A DNA stretch of 64,000 bases from Streptomyces sp. Je 1-369 (GCF_026810505.1 NZ_CP101750.1:1269448-1333447), one strand, 5' to 3'. Shown: positions 35,890 through 46,109, counted from the stretch's first letter. Numbers and translations are program-made. The notes: a model not told the origin generated them from the sequence alone.

Positions 35890-37199
35890 CGGTTCCCCCC
35901 ATATCTGCCCGCGCGTGTCCCCCACCGCGAGCCAGTGCTTGCTTTTCCTGTCGGCGACGGGCTTTCCCCGTCGCCGGACCGCTCCGCGATCGCGGAGCGG
36001 TACCCCTCCTCCAGGCGCTCCAGGCCTACGGCCGGGCTGAACCCCTGTTCGTAGCGGCGCCGGGCCGCCCGTCCCATCTCCCGGTTGGCGGCCGGGTCGG
36101 TGGTGATCCGGCGCAGGCACGACGCGAGCGACGTGGCGTCGCCCGGCCGGTGCAGCAGCCCGGTCACGCCGTCCTCGATGAGTTCGACGAAGGCGCCGTG
36201 TGCGGCGGCGACGGCCGGCACCCCGGCCCCCATGCCCTCCGCGACGACCAGGCCGAACGTCTCCATGGCCACGGAGGGAGCCACTACGGCGACCGACTTC
36301 GCGACGCCCTCGCGGCACCGCTCCGGGTCCCACAGGCCGACGTAGCGCACGTCGTCCCGGCCTTTCGCCCAGGCGGTCACTTCCTGCTGGAGCGGTCCCG
36401 CCCCGGCGAGCACGAGCGGCACGCCCACCCCGCCGCTCGCCGCGACCTGGTCCCACGCGGCCATGAGCAGCCGTATGCCCTTGGCCTCCGCGAGGCGGCC
36501 GAGGTAGAGCACGTGCTCGCCGTCGCCCGTCCTGCGGGCGTCCGGGTCGGGCACGAAGTTGTGCTTGACCGTGAGCCGTTCGGCGGGCATGCCGGACCGC
36601 ACCAGGGTGTCGCGCTGCGCCGCGGAGATGCAGAAGAACCGCTCCACGCCGGACCACCACCGCCGCCGGTTGACCGCGAGGCTGACGGCGAGCGGCACCG
36701 TGGCGAGGCGGGAGTCGCGGTAGCAGCCGTGCCGGACGGCGGGCAGCGCCATCGACGAGCCGACGCATTCGGTGCACGTCCTGCCGTCCCGGTGCAGGGT
36801 GCCCGGCGGGCAGACCTGGGTGTAGTTGTGCAGCGTGGCGACGGCGGGCACGCCGGCGTCGGCGCAGGCGGCGAGGACCGCGGGCGACAGGAGCGGGAAG
36901 ACGTTGTGGACGTGCACGACGTCGGGCCGCTCGGCGCGGAGCCGGGCGGCGAGCTCGGTGCGCACCGCGGGGTTCCACGGCACGAGCAGCGGCACGGTGG
37001 CCTTGCTGAGCAGGGAGCGTGCGGCGATGTCGTCGCTGCGCCGTTCGAACACGTCGACGTGGTGGCCCGCCGCGCGCAGCAGCGCCACCTCCTCGTCGAC
37101 GACCCGGTTCTCGCCGCTGGGCTGGGCCGATGAGTAGCGGTTGTGCACGACGAGAACGCGCAAGTCGTGCGTGTCGTGCAGATCGTTTCTGGCGTGCAT
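35886..37199 (-). CDS. Glycosyltransferase family 4
   Basis: 437 residues from ATG 37199, chosen over an in-frame ATG at 37223 because GGAGGTGA lies eight bases upstream (complement of 37208-37215). GT-B fold: VVHNRYSSAQPSGENRVVDEEV at the start, VHVHNVFPLLSP, and a C-terminal donor-binding part with YLGRLAEAKGIRLLMAAW and PSVAMETFGLVVAEGMGAGVPAVA. Cytoplasmic/peripheral. Adds a sugar to the growing repeat unit. An upstream charged C-tail of ~35 residues is low complexity. Confidence 0.9.
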   Translation of the reverse strand: MHARNDLHDTHDLRVLVVHNRYSSAQPSGENRVVDEEVALLRAAGHHVDVFERRSDDIAARSLLSKATVPLLVPWNPAVRTELAARLRAERPDVVHVHNVFPLLSPAVLAACADAGVPAVATLHNYTQVCPPGTLHRDGRTCTECVGSSMALPAVRHGCYRDSRLATVPLAVSLAVNRRRWWSGVERFFCISAAQRDTLVRSGMPAERLTVKHNFVPDPDARRTGDGEHVLYLGRLAEAKGIRLLMAAWDQVAASGGVGVPLVLAGAGPLQQEVTAWAKGRDDVRYVGLWDPERCREGVAKSVAVVAPSVAMETFGLVVAEGMGAGVPAVAAAHGAFVELIEDGVTGLLHRPGDATSLASCLRRITTDPAANREMGRAARRRYEQGFSPAVGLERLEEGYRSAIAERSGDGESPSPTGKASTGSRWGTRAGRYGGNR

Positions 37200-37207
37200 G
37201 CTTGAGG

Positions 37208-38446
37208 TCACCTCCGGGCCCATCGCGGGACGTGTCGGGTGGGGACTGCGGGCGTCGAGAGGGGCGGGGGCGGGGCGGGCGTCGCGAGGAGCGCGGCGGC
37301 CAGGGCCAGGTGGAGCAGGTAGGGCGAGGCGTCGCCGAGTCCGGCCTCGGTGTACGAGGAGATACCGACGTAGCTGATCAGGAAGATCGCGCAGGCCCTC
37401 GACAGGGACGGTGGCCGCAGCAGCGCGACGCCGCCGAGGACGACGAGCATCGACGCCACGATGCTGACGCCGGTCCACCCCTGTTCGTTGTAGACGGCCA
37501 GCCAGCTGTTGTCGATCGGCAGCCCGCCGAACGACTTGTCGCCGAGGCCCGTGCCGAACACCTTCTCGCCGGTCGTTCGGGGCGCGGAGAGGAGGGCGTC
37601 CCAGACCTTGGCGCGGCCGGTGAGGTTGGAGAGGCTCTCCTGGCTCTGGCCGCGCAGGAACCACGACTGGATCGCGGAGTAAAAGACCACCGCGCCGACC
37701 GTGACACACGCGACCGTCCAGGCGAAGAACCGGCGGGCGGCGGCGCTGGTCATGACGAGCGAGCAGATCGCCAGGGCCAGCCCGACGAGCATGCCGACGG
37801 TGGCCGTGCGGGTGTGGGTGAGGGCGAGCAGGACGAGCGAGGGCACGATGACGAACGCCGCGCTGCCCTTGGTGGTCCTGCGGCCGATGAGGAGCAGCAC
37901 GGTGAGCCCGATGATCACCGCGGCGTACTGTCCGATCTGCGGCGGCGTGAGCGGCCACAGCGCACCGACGAGGCGTCCTCCGTAGTACTCGGGCATGGCC
38001 GTGCCGGGCGCGATGACGAGGCCGACGGCGACCGTGCAGAGCGCCACGAAGTACATCCGGATGTGGTGGCGTACGAACGTCAGGCTGCCGTCCCACCAGC
38101 GGGTGAGCAGCCACAGCGTGCCGACGAAGAGCGTGAGCCTGAAGCAGCGGAACAGCGCGCCGTACCCGACCTCCAGGTTCGCGCTGGAGAGCACGCTCGG
38201 GATGAGCAGCAGGGAGAGCAGGAGGAGGAAGGCGCTGGGCCGGATGCGGAGCCGGAGGTTGAGTACGAGGGCCAGCGCGAACGCGGTGACGAGCGCGCCC
38301 ATGGTGGCCATCTGGATGAGGGAGCGGGGAATGGTGACGATGGTCTTCGCCCCCGCGGAGCCCAGCGTGTTGAGGCCGAGCAGCGCCCAGACGACGCCGA
38401 CGGCCTTCGGTGTGCCGGCCGGGCGTGCCGCGGTGTCCGTGCTCAT
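37208..38446 (-). CDS. O-antigen ligase/polymerase (Wzy-like) membrane protein
   Basis: 412 residues from ATG 38446; a GTG at 38455 overlapping the upstream stop is an alternative. Ten to twelve membrane helices with the Wzy_C/WaaL region LALTHTRTATVGMLVGLALA and a large extracytoplasmic loop around SLSNLTGRAKVWDALLSAPRTTGEKVFGTGLG. It would polymerise repeat units at the outer membrane face. The stop falls inside the ribosome-binding site of the next gene. Confidence 0.85.
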   Translation of the reverse strand: MSTDTAARPAGTPKAVGVVWALLGLNTLGSAGAKTIVTIPRSLIQMATMGALVTAFALALVLNLRLRIRPSAFLLLLSLLLIPSVLSSANLEVGYGALFRCFRLTLFVGTLWLLTRWWDGSLTFVRHHIRMYFVALCTVAVGLVIAPGTAMPEYYGGRLVGALWPLTPPQIGQYAAVIIGLTVLLLIGRRTTKGSAAFVIVPSLVLLALTHTRTATVGMLVGLALAICSLVMTSAAARRFFAWTVACVTVGAVVFYSAIQSWFLRGQSQESLSNLTGRAKVWDALLSAPRTTGEKVFGTGLGDKSFGGLPIDNSWLAVYNEQGWTGVSIVASMLVVLGGVALLRPPSLSRACAIFLISYVGISSYTEAGLGDASPYLLHLALAAALLATPAPPPPLSTPAVPTRHVPRWARR

Positions 38447-38447
38447 C

Positions 38448-39995
38448 TCAGCCACCGTCCTGTCGGACGAAGGTGCTGCCGGCGTCCTGGCGGGGCGGGG
38501 TGTCCTGCCACTGTCCCGAGTCGAGCTTGTGCGTCTGGTCGCCCGCGACGAAGTTCCAGGGTCCGCGGTAGTCGTTGTCGTGCCAGCGGTTGCGCTGCTT
38601 CTCGGTGATCGCCTCGGAGACCCGCTTGCCCTTGTACGGCGACCACTTGGGGTAGGTGCCGTAGTTGGAGATGATCGCCATGCGGCCGCAGTCGTCCCCG
38701 CACTCGACGACGGACGGGTCGAGGTTGAAGCGGTTGTCGTGGATGTCGACGCGCTGGGTCTTCCACCGGCAGTCGGCGTACAGCGGGGCCTTGGTGATGG
38801 CCGGTCGCTTGCAGGTGTCGGTGTCCTTCACCAGCAGCGTGCAGTAGCCGGTCGAGGTGTTGGCCGGGCTGTTGCAGAACCGGTCGGCGTTCTCCCAGAG
38901 GGTGATGCCGTTCCAGTTGTTCTCCAGCACGTTCCGATAGATCTCGATCTTGTCGGTGCGGGCGCGGACCCGGGGCTCGCCGCCGGACTCGGAGACGTAG
39001 ATCGTCGCGTACGGGAAGTCGTCGCCGCGGTCGGCGTTCTTGCGGCCCTCGACCCAGTTGTTCTTGCGGAACGTGTTGTTGCGGATGACCGCGTTGTAGC
39101 TGGTCTCGTACATGAGGGCGGCGCCGTCGTTGGCTTCGAGGACGTTGCCCTCGATGCGGAAGTCGTTGTTGTTGTTGTCGGCCCACAGTCCGGCGCCGCG
39201 GTTGCCGTGGACCCAGTTGCCGCGGATGTCGGCGCCGTCGACGGCCCAGAACTTGATGCCGCCGGTGCAGCCGCAGCCCGGCCTGCGCCGTTCCCAGTTG
39301 CCGGTGTTGTTGCCGACGACCTCGTTGCCCTCGACCACCAGGTCCTTGATCGAGTCGCCGGTCTTGTACGCGTTCATTCCGTACTGCCCGTTGTCGCGCA
39401 GGCAGTTGTCGCGGACCTGTTGCCGGGCCCCGGCCATCAGCCCCGCGCCCTTGTTGTTCTGGATCTTGGCGTGCTCGATGACCCAGCCGTCGGCCATGTC
39501 GTGGTTGACCACGCCCTCGTTGTGCGGCGCGACGAAGCGCTCCACGGTGAGGTGGCTGATGGTGACGTCGTCGGCGGTGCCGCTGAACGCGTACTGGTTC
39601 TTCTCGCGGCCGTCGAGGACCGCGCCGGGCGCGCCGATGTAGCGGTTGCCCTTCTTGGTCATGATCTGCGCGTACCGGTCCGACTCGAGACGGTGCTTCC
39701 CCGGCTTGAGCCAGAACGTGGTCTTCGGAGGGTTGCTCCTGGTCTTCTCGGCCAGGTCGCCGACGACCTTGGGGTCGACCGTCACCGCGCCCGCCGGCGC
39801 CTTCCCGGGACCGGCGGCGGGCTTGGCGCACACCCGTGCCACGGATGCGGTCGGCGCCGCCGTCGGCTTCGACCGCGCGTCCGACGTGCCCGAGGTGCCC
39901 GGCTCGCTCGGTGAGCTGTCACAGCCGCTCACCGCCAGCAGGGCGAGTGCCAGCGGTGCCGCCGGCAGCGCCCAGTGCCGCCACTTGATCCCCAC
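38448..39995 (-). CDS. Right-handed parallel beta-helix lipoprotein, putative polysaccharide lyase/epimerase-like
   Basis: 515 residues. Lipoprotein signal ends LALLAVSGC, then a Ser/Pro/Thr linker. Residues ~90-430 are rungs of a beta-helix with NN and DN turns (VIEHAKIQNNKGAG, VEGNEVVGNNTGN, RIEGNVLEANDGAA, VIRNNTFRKNN, IYRNVLENNWNGIT). Cysteine pairs are frequent, as expected outside the cell. Such folds include pectate and alginate lyases and mannuronan epimerases; catalytic residues cannot be assigned. In this operon it may trim or edit the new polymer at the cell surface. Confidence 0.82.
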   Translation of the reverse strand: MGIKWRHWALPAAPLALALLAVSGCDSSPSEPGTSGTSDARSKPTAAPTASVARVCAKPAAGPGKAPAGAVTVDPKVVGDLAEKTRSNPPKTTFWLKPGKHRLESDRYAQIMTKKGNRYIGAPGAVLDGREKNQYAFSGTADDVTISHLTVERFVAPHNEGVVNHDMADGWVIEHAKIQNNKGAGLMAGARQQVRDNCLRDNGQYGMNAYKTGDSIKDLVVEGNEVVGNNTGNWERRRPGCGCTGGIKFWAVDGADIRGNWVHGNRGAGLWADNNNNDFRIEGNVLEANDGAALMYETSYNAVIRNNTFRKNNWVEGRKNADRGDDFPYATIYVSESGGEPRVRARTDKIEIYRNVLENNWNGITLWENADRFCNSPANTSTGYCTLLVKDTDTCKRPAITKAPLYADCRWKTQRVDIHDNRFNLDPSVVECGDDCGRMAIISNYGTYPKWSPYKGKRVSEAITEKQRNRWHDNDYRGPWNFVAGDQTHKLDSGQWQDTPPRQDAGSTFVRQDGG

Positions 39996-40004
39996 GCGTC
40001 CCCC

Positions 40005-41966
40005 CTAGCCCTGGAACCTGAGTACGGAGGTGAATCCCCGCACGCCGTCGGCGGATGCTCCGGTGCCGACGAGCGTGGTGGCGGGTTCCTTGCGCCCGAA
40101 CCCGGCGGAGTACCAGCCGAGTGGGGGGTCGCTCTCGCCGTGATGCGCCCGCCAGTGCAGGTCGCCGGGCAGCTCCAGCACGGCGGAGCGGTCCTCGCCG
40201 TCGCGGACCCAGGTGAGCGCGGCCCGGTTTCCGTCGAGCTCCGCGGTGATCGCCGGTCCGAGGTGGAACGCCAGGCGCACGGTCCGGTGCGGACCGTGCA
40301 CCTCGTCGGTTATCCGCACCTCCTGCTCACGCGCTGCCAGTTCGACTCGGCGGCGGTGCACGGCGGGCCGGTAGCCGTCGTGTTCGGCGCACCAGCGGGC
40401 CACGTTCCGGCCGGAGGTGTCGGCGACCAGGACGTGGGTGCGGGCGTGCTTGGTCCACAGGAACGGGCCGCCGGAGACGGACTGGTCGGCGTCGTCCAGT
40501 TGCAGGGTGTTGTGGCCGAGGGTGGAGCGGAAGTACTGCCGCCAGTGGGGCTGCCCGTGGTAGCAGTACGTGCCCGGGTCGGCGAGCACGTCGATCCCGT
40601 CGTGCCTGACCTCCACGGACAGCGCGTCGGCGTGGGCGTGCGCGGCGATGGAGAGGAAGCCGTGCGGGCCGCCGTCGCAGCGGCACCAGATCTTCTCCGG
40701 GCCGCGCAGGATGGTCATGCCCGCGTCGGCGAAGTGGGCGGGGCGGCTCGTCGGGCGGGTCACGCGCCGCGGGGTGTCGTTCTTTGCGTACGGGCGGATG
40801 AGCGCCGCGAGGAGCGGGGTGCGCACGTCGGACTCCGGCACCTCGGGCCACCAGTCGAGGCGGCCGAACACGGCGTCGCCGGTGGCGAGGAGCGAGGCCC
40901 AGCGGTCGGTGCCGGGGCCGTCCACGACGAGTCCGTGCCCGTCGTCCGCGTCACCCTGGCGGGGCGGCCGCAGCCGGTTGTCGACGACGGCTGCGAGCGC
41001 GTCGGTCATGCGCAGCAGCACGAGTCGTACGGTCGTGGGCACGGCGACACCGGCGGCGTCCGCCTCGGCCACCGCGGCCAGGCCGAGTTCCAGGACGAGT
41101 CCGTGGTACTCGCTCGCCAGCTCGCGGTTGAGGCCGGAGGGGAAGGTGTTGCCGCGCAGGTTCCGCTCCAGGGACCGCAGCGCGCCGTCGCGCCAGCGCG
41201 CCGAGGTGGGGAACCACGCGAACGCGCAGGACGCGGCGAGCTGTCCGGCGGCCTCGGCGACGACGTGGTTGTTCGCCGAGGAGCCGCGGCTGGGGAAGGC
41301 GGCGAGCCAGCGCTGGTGGTGCCAGATCTGGTTGACCGCGACCGGGTTGTTCTCGAACAGGTCGGCCGCGCCGTGCCAGTCGTCGAGCAGCCTGCGGACC
41401 CACACCCACGAAAGGAGCCGGATGCCCAGCTCGATGCCGCTGATCCAGTGCACCCCGCGCAACGGCGCGTTCGCCGCCCACCAGGACCGCAGGTGCTCGG
41501 CCACCCGCTCCGCGTACCGCTCGTCCCCGGTGACCGCGTAGGCCGCGGCGAGCACGGTGAGGTACTGGTGCCGGGACGGCTCCCAGATCTGCTTGATGTC
41601 GCCGACCGCGTCCTCGTCGCGGTACGGCACGTCGAAGGCGTAGCCCCACGGGGCGCGGCGCCCGGTCTTCGGGTCGTACCACCAGTCCGGGTCCACCAGG
41701 TCGTCGCGGACCACGCCGAAGAACTCGGCGTGCCCGGCCATCAGCCGGTCCGCCTCGGCGACGAGCCGCTCGGCGGCCTCCGGCGGCACGGCGCCGAGGG
41801 TCCCCGCGGGCAGTACCGCGGTGAACCGGGCGTCGGCGGGGCGCGGGCAGGCGGGCGGCGCGGACCGCCAGCGCCGCCTGCGCACGACGTCACCGGCCCG
41901 GCCGCCGACCTCCCGCGGCCCCATCCGGGAGAGCCGTCGCAGGTACCAGCCCGCGCTCATGCTCAT
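40005..41966 (-). CDS. Heparinase II/III family protein (alginate-lyase-like)
   Basis: 653 residues from the ATG of an ATGA overlap. N-terminal alpha-toroid region with WISGIELGIRLLSWVW and SSANNHVVAEAAGQL, and a C-terminal beta-sheet domain with FLSIAAHAHADALSVEV and DPGTYCYHG. The AHADALS block is a conserved heparinase II/III feature containing a likely metal or catalytic histidine. No signal peptide is seen, so how it meets its substrate is unclear. It is coupled to the bi-domain oxidoreductase gene, an association common in bacterial EPS clusters. Confidence 0.88.
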   Translation of the reverse strand: MSMSAGWYLRRLSRMGPREVGGRAGDVVRRRRWRSAPPACPRPADARFTAVLPAGTLGAVPPEAAERLVAEADRLMAGHAEFFGVVRDDLVDPDWWYDPKTGRRAPWGYAFDVPYRDEDAVGDIKQIWEPSRHQYLTVLAAAYAVTGDERYAERVAEHLRSWWAANAPLRGVHWISGIELGIRLLSWVWVRRLLDDWHGAADLFENNPVAVNQIWHHQRWLAAFPSRGSSANNHVVAEAAGQLAASCAFAWFPTSARWRDGALRSLERNLRGNTFPSGLNRELASEYHGLVLELGLAAVAEADAAGVAVPTTVRLVLLRMTDALAAVVDNRLRPPRQGDADDGHGLVVDGPGTDRWASLLATGDAVFGRLDWWPEVPESDVRTPLLAALIRPYAKNDTPRRVTRPTSRPAHFADAGMTILRGPEKIWCRCDGGPHGFLSIAAHAHADALSVEVRHDGIDVLADPGTYCYHGQPHWRQYFRSTLGHNTLQLDDADQSVSGGPFLWTKHARTHVLVADTSGRNVARWCAEHDGYRPAVHRRRVELAAREQEVRITDEVHGPHRTVRLAFHLGPAITAELDGNRAALTWVRDGEDRSAVLELPGDLHWRAHHGESDPPLGWYSAGFGRKEPATTLVGTGASADGVRGFTSVLRFQG

Positions 41967-44155
41967 TCGGCGCCCGCCAGCGTCACCGGCGCGCCACCGG
42001 CCAGGCCGGTCCGCACGGCGAGGGTGGCCGCGGTGGTGGCGGCCAGGGACGTCAGCGGCACCGGCATCGGGGCGCCGGTGCGCACGGCCCTGACGAACGC
42101 GGCCAGTTCGGCTTCCTGGCCCTTGTCCCTGGCCTTGGGCAGCCGGGAGCTGACCCACCGCTTGCTGCCGTACACGGAGGCGCGGACGAAGTCGTCGAGC
42201 CGCAGCGCCTTGCCGTCGGCGACCAGGTCCAGTGTCTCCTTGGGGAGGCTGGACGGTCCCGAGGTCACGTAGCTGATGGTGGCGGTGGACCCGTCGGGGT
42301 AGCGCAGGACGACCTGGAGGTCGTCGTTGCCGGGGGTGGCGAGCGCGTACACGGATGTCGGGTCGGCATCGAGCAGCCAGCTCACCGTGTCGATGAAGTG
42401 CCCGCCCTCACCGGCGAACCGGGTGCCCTCGCTGCCCTGCCGGAGGTACCAGCTGCCGTGCTGCAGCCGGCCCGCGTTGACCAGGTAGCGGACGTTGGCC
42501 GGTCCCGTCCGGGCGCCGAACCGCTTCTTGGCCTCGCGCAGCAGCGGGGAGAACCGGCGGTTGAAGCCCACCTGCAGCCGGTCGTTCCCGGACTCCTCCA
42601 CCGCCTTGAGCACACTGGCGAGTTCGTCCTCGCCGAGGGCCAGGGGCTTCTCCACGAAGACCGCCTTGCCCGCGTGGAGTGCCTTCTTGGTCAGGTCGGC
42701 GTGGGAGCTGTGGCGGGTGACCACGAAGACCGCGTCGATCGACTTGTCGCCGAGCACGGCGTCGAGGTCGGTGGTCGCCTCGGTGAAGCCGAACTTCCGC
42801 TTGGCGTTGGCGGCGGAGAGCGCGGTCGTGGTGACCACGGTCGACAGCTCGACGCCGTCGCGCCCGGTCAGGTGGGGCAGCAGCATCGACGTCGCGTAGT
42901 TCCCGGCGCCGACGAACGCGAGGCGCACCGGCGACTTGATGGCGCGGGCCGGGGCCGACGTCCCGCCGCCGCTCAGCTTCACCGCGGGCACGGTCACCGC
43001 CGGAGCCGCCGTTTCGCCAGCCTCCGCCGTCTGCTCGGGGTAGCGGAACAGCACGGCGACGGCCTTGAGGTCGCCGTCCTTCAGGCTCTGGTACGTCTCC
43101 ACGGCCTCGCCGAAGTCGGCGATGTGGGAGATGAGGGGCTCCACGTCGACGCTGCCGCGGGCGGCGAGGTCGAGGAAGCACGCCAGGTTGCGTCGCTCGG
43201 TCCAGCGGACGTAGCCGATCGGGTAGTCGCGGCCCTCCAGTTCGTACGACGGGTCGTAGCGCCCCGGTCCGTAGCTGCGGGAGAAGCGGACGTCGAGCTC
43301 TTTCTCGTAGTACGCGTTCCACGGGAGGTCCAGGCGGCACTTGCCGATGTCGACGACCCGCCCGCGGTCGCGGCACAGGTGGGCGGCGAGCTCGACGGGC
43401 TGGTTGCTGCCGCCGCCCGCGGCCAGATACACCTGGTCGACGCCGTGGCCGCCGGTGAGTTCGGCGACGGCGGCCTCCACGGCGGCGGACGCGGGGTCGC
43501 CGCAGGCCGCGGCGCCCAGGCTCTCGGCGAGCTCGCAGCGCGCGGGGTCGGGGTCGGCCCCGACGACGCGGACCCCGGAGGCGGTGAGGAGCTGCGCGAC
43601 GAGCTGTCCGATCAGGCCGAGGCCGATGACCAGCGCCACCTCGCCGAGCTGCGGTGCGCCCTGGCGTACGCCCTGCATCGCGATCGAACCGACGGTGCCG
43701 AAGGCCGCGTGCCGGGGCGCGAGGCCGTCGGGGACCGGGGTGTAGAGGTTCTTGGGCACCCAGTTCACTTCGGCGTGCAGGGCGTGCTCGTTGCCCGCGC
43801 AGGCCACGAGGTCGCCGACGGCCACGTCGTCGATCCCGTCGCCGACCTGCTCGACCACGCCGCACAGCGAGTAGCCCAGCGGCGTGTAGGAGTCGAGCTT
43901 GCCCATCACCTTGCGGTAGGTGGCGGGCACGCCGTTGGTGGCGACGCTCTGCATGACCTTGGCCACCTGGTCGGGCCGGGAGCGGGCCTTGCCCACCATC
44001 GACATGCCGGCCTCGGACACCTTCATGAGCTCGGTTCCGGTGGAGATCAGCGAGTAGGCGCTGCGCACCAGGACACCGCCGGGCTTGCACCCCGGTGCCG
44101 GCACGTCGAGCAGCGCCAGTTCGCCGCTCTTGTAGTTCTGCACAACCTGTTTCAC
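41963..44155 (-). CDS. Bi-domain oxidoreductase: zinc-type alcohol dehydrogenase fused to Gfo/Idh/MocA
   Basis: 730 residues from GTG 44155 behind GAGGAG. Residues 1-370 are an MDR/zinc-dehydrogenase domain (YSLCGVVEQVGDGIDDVAVGDLV, a VIGLGLIGQLVAQLLTASG Rossmann segment). Residues ~400-725 are a Gfo/Idh domain (LAFVGAGNYATSMLLPHL, VTRHSSHADLTKKAL, FVEKPLAL with the EKP motif). Each domain normally binds NAD(P). The two together could oxidise and then reduce the same sugar, for instance inverting a centre in a uronic acid. The fusion is known from EPS clusters with heparinase-like neighbours. Confidence 0.9.
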   Translation of the reverse strand: MKQVVQNYKSGELALLDVPAPGCKPGGVLVRSAYSLISTGTELMKVSEAGMSMVGKARSRPDQVAKVMQSVATNGVPATYRKVMGKLDSYTPLGYSLCGVVEQVGDGIDDVAVGDLVACAGNEHALHAEVNWVPKNLYTPVPDGLAPRHAAFGTVGSIAMQGVRQGAPQLGEVALVIGLGLIGQLVAQLLTASGVRVVGADPDPARCELAESLGAAACGDPASAAVEAAVAELTGGHGVDQVYLAAGGGSNQPVELAAHLCRDRGRVVDIGKCRLDLPWNAYYEKELDVRFSRSYGPGRYDPSYELEGRDYPIGYVRWTERRNLACFLDLAARGSVDVEPLISHIADFGEAVETYQSLKDGDLKAVAVLFRYPEQTAEAGETAAPAVTVPAVKLSGGGTSAPARAIKSPVRLAFVGAGNYATSMLLPHLTGRDGVELSTVVTTTALSAANAKRKFGFTEATTDLDAVLGDKSIDAVFVVTRHSSHADLTKKALHAGKAVFVEKPLALGEDELASVLKAVEESGNDRLQVGFNRRFSPLLREAKKRFGARTGPANVRYLVNAGRLQHGSWYLRQGSEGTRFAGEGGHFIDTVSWLLDADPTSVYALATPGNDDLQVVLRYPDGSTATISYVTSGPSSLPKETLDLVADGKALRLDDFVRASVYGSKRWVSSRLPKARDKGQEAELAAFVRAVRTGAPMPVPLTSLAATTAATLAVRTGLAGGAPVTLAGAE

Positions 44156-44180
44156 CCGAGCTCCTCTTGTTTTACGTGTT

Positions 44181-46109
44181 TCAGGCCGCCTGGCTCCGGC
44201 CGGAGCCGGAGACAGCGCCGCGGTACCAGTACTCGAGGGTCAGCACATGCCACAGATGCTTGGAGAAGTCCCGCTGCCCCGCGGCGTCCTCGGCGACCAT
44301 GCGGGCCAGCGCGTCGCGGCGCAGGATCCCGGAGTTGACGAGCACGCCGTCGTTGACGACCTCGCGCACCAGCGGCGCCAGGTCCCGACTCATCCAGGCC
44401 CGCAGCGGCGCGCTGAACAGGCCCTTGGGCCGGTAGACGATCTCCTTGGGCAGGATGGAGGTGGCGGCCTCCTTGAGGACGGCCTTGCCCTGCCGTCCGA
44501 CGATCTTGCGGTCGCCGGGCACGGTGAACGCCGCCCTGACCACGTCGACGTCCACGTACGGCACGCGCACCTCGGTCGACGCGGCCATGCTGGAGCGGTC
44601 CGTGTAGGCGAGGTTGAGGCCCGGCAGGAACATCCGGGTGTCGGTCAGGCACATGCGGTTGACGTGGTCGTCCAGGTCGTTGTCCTGGTAGACGTCCGCG
44701 TGCTCGGTCAGCACGTCGCCGACGGTCCCCGCCAGGTCCGGGTCGACGAGGGCGAGCAGTTCATCCTGGTCGTACATGGTGTAGCTGCGCCGGAACGCGG
44801 TCTCCTCCGGCAGGTCGGCGAAGGAGAGGAACCGCTTGGCGAAGCGCACCGAGCGGTAGCCCCGGCGGGCCGTGGCGACCGGCAGCCGGTCCACCACACC
44901 GGACACCCCGCGCCGCAGCGGCCGCGGGACGCGCTGGTAGCGCAGGGCCAGCAGGTTGGCCAGGTGCTTGCGGTACCCGGCGAACAGTTCGTCGGCGCCC
45001 ATCCCGGAGAGCATCACCTTGACGCCGGCGTCCCGGGCCGCCGAGCAGATCAGGAAGGTGTTGATCGCGGCGGGGTCGCCGATCGGCTCGTCCAGGGAGT
45101 ACGTCATCTGCGGGAGCAGGTCGAGGACGTTCGGGGCGATCTCGATCTCGTGCAGATCGACGCCGTACCGCTGGGCGACCTGCCGGGCGTAGCGCAGGTC
45201 GTCCGGCATCGCCTCGAACTTGGCGTCGGCGGCGCGGAATCCGATGGTGTAGGCGGAGATTCCGGGCTGGTGACGGGCCGCGAGCGCGGTCAGGAAGCTG
45301 GAGTCGAGGCCGCCGGAGAGGAAGGTCGCCACGGGCACGTCGGAGAGCAGGTGCCGGCGGGTCGACTCCTCGACGATGGCGGCCAGGTCGGGCCGCTCAC
45401 CGCTGCGGGCCCGTTCCCGGCCCTCGGCGGCGACGTCCTTCAGGTTCCAGTATCTGCCGCGCTCCTCCCGGCCGTCGGGCCGGATCCGCAGCCAGCTCCC
45501 CGGCGGCAGCTTCTCCGCTTCGCGGAACGCGCACCGTGAGTCGGGCACCCAGTAGTAGAGGAGCGAGGCCACCAGGGCCGCGTGGTCGACCTCCAGTGAT
45601 CCGCCGGTCACGGCGGCGAGCGCCTTGAGCTCGGAGGCGAACACCATGCCCCCGCCGCGCCGCAGCAGGAACAGCGGCTTGATGCCGAGCTGGTCGCGGG
45701 CGAGCACCAGTTCGCCGGTGCGCTCGTCGAAGACGGCGAACGCGAACATGCCGCGCAGCCGGGGCAGGCAGTCCGTGCCCCAGCGCCGCCAGGCCTCGAG
45801 GAGCACCTCCGTGTCGGAGGTGCCGCGGAAGCGCACCCCGGCGCCCGTGAGTTCGGCGCGGAGCTCGGGCGCGTTGTACAGCTCGCCGTTGTAGGTGAGG
45901 GAGAGGCCGTCCGAGACCATCGGCTGGGCGCCGGTCTCGGACAGGTCGATGATGGCCAGGCGGCGGTGCCCGAGGTGCACCTCGCCGTCACCGGCCGGGT
46001 GGCTGTACCTGCCCGACCCGTCGGGGCCGCGGTGGGCGAGGACGTCGGTGAGCCGGTCGGTCACCGCCTTGCCGTCGGGCCATCGGTACGTTCCTGCGAT
46101 GCCACACAT
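44181..46109 (-). CDS. Asparagine synthase (glutamine-hydrolysing) family amidotransferase
   Basis: 642 residues. Mature N-terminal nucleophile Cys2 (MCGIAGTY), glutaminase blocks HRGPDGSG and YNGELYN, and the PP-loop motif SGGLDSS at 265-271 of the synthetase domain. Residues for both half reactions are present. In capsule and O-antigen clusters such enzymes amidate the carboxyl of uronic acids; in this operon, with a UDP/GDP-sugar dehydrogenase, that is the favoured role, rather than asparagine synthesis. Confidence 0.9.
   Translation of the reverse strand: MCGIAGTYRWPDGKAVTDRLTDVLAHRGPDGSGRYSHPAGDGEVHLGHRRLAIIDLSETGAQPMVSDGLSLTYNGELYNAPELRAELTGAGVRFRGTSDTEVLLEAWRRWGTDCLPRLRGMFAFAVFDERTGELVLARDQLGIKPLFLLRRGGGMVFASELKALAAVTGGSLEVDHAALVASLLYYWVPDSRCAFREAEKLPPGSWLRIRPDGREERGRYWNLKDVAAEGRERARSGERPDLAAIVEESTRRHLLSDVPVATFLSGGLDSSFLTALAARHQPGISAYTIGFRAADAKFEAMPDDLRYARQVAQRYGVDLHEIEIAPNVLDLLPQMTYSLDEPIGDPAAINTFLICSAARDAGVKVMLSGMGADELFAGYRKHLANLLALRYQRVPRPLRRGVSGVVDRLPVATARRGYRSVRFAKRFLSFADLPEETAFRRSYTMYDQDELLALVDPDLAGTVGDVLTEHADVYQDNDLDDHVNRMCLTDTRMFLPGLNLAYTDRSSMAASTEVRVPYVDVDVVRAAFTVPGDRKIVGRQGKAVLKEAATSILPKEIVYRPKGLFSAPLRAWMSRDLAPLVREVVNDGVLVNSGILRRDALARMVAEDAAGQRDFSKHLWHVLTLEYWYRGAVSGSGRSQAA

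Noticed and set aside
35886..38608. Plus-strand frames of several hundred codons over the glycosyltransferase and polymerase genes
   Set aside because: Repetitive composition of antisense Streptomyces DNA and no conserved motifs.
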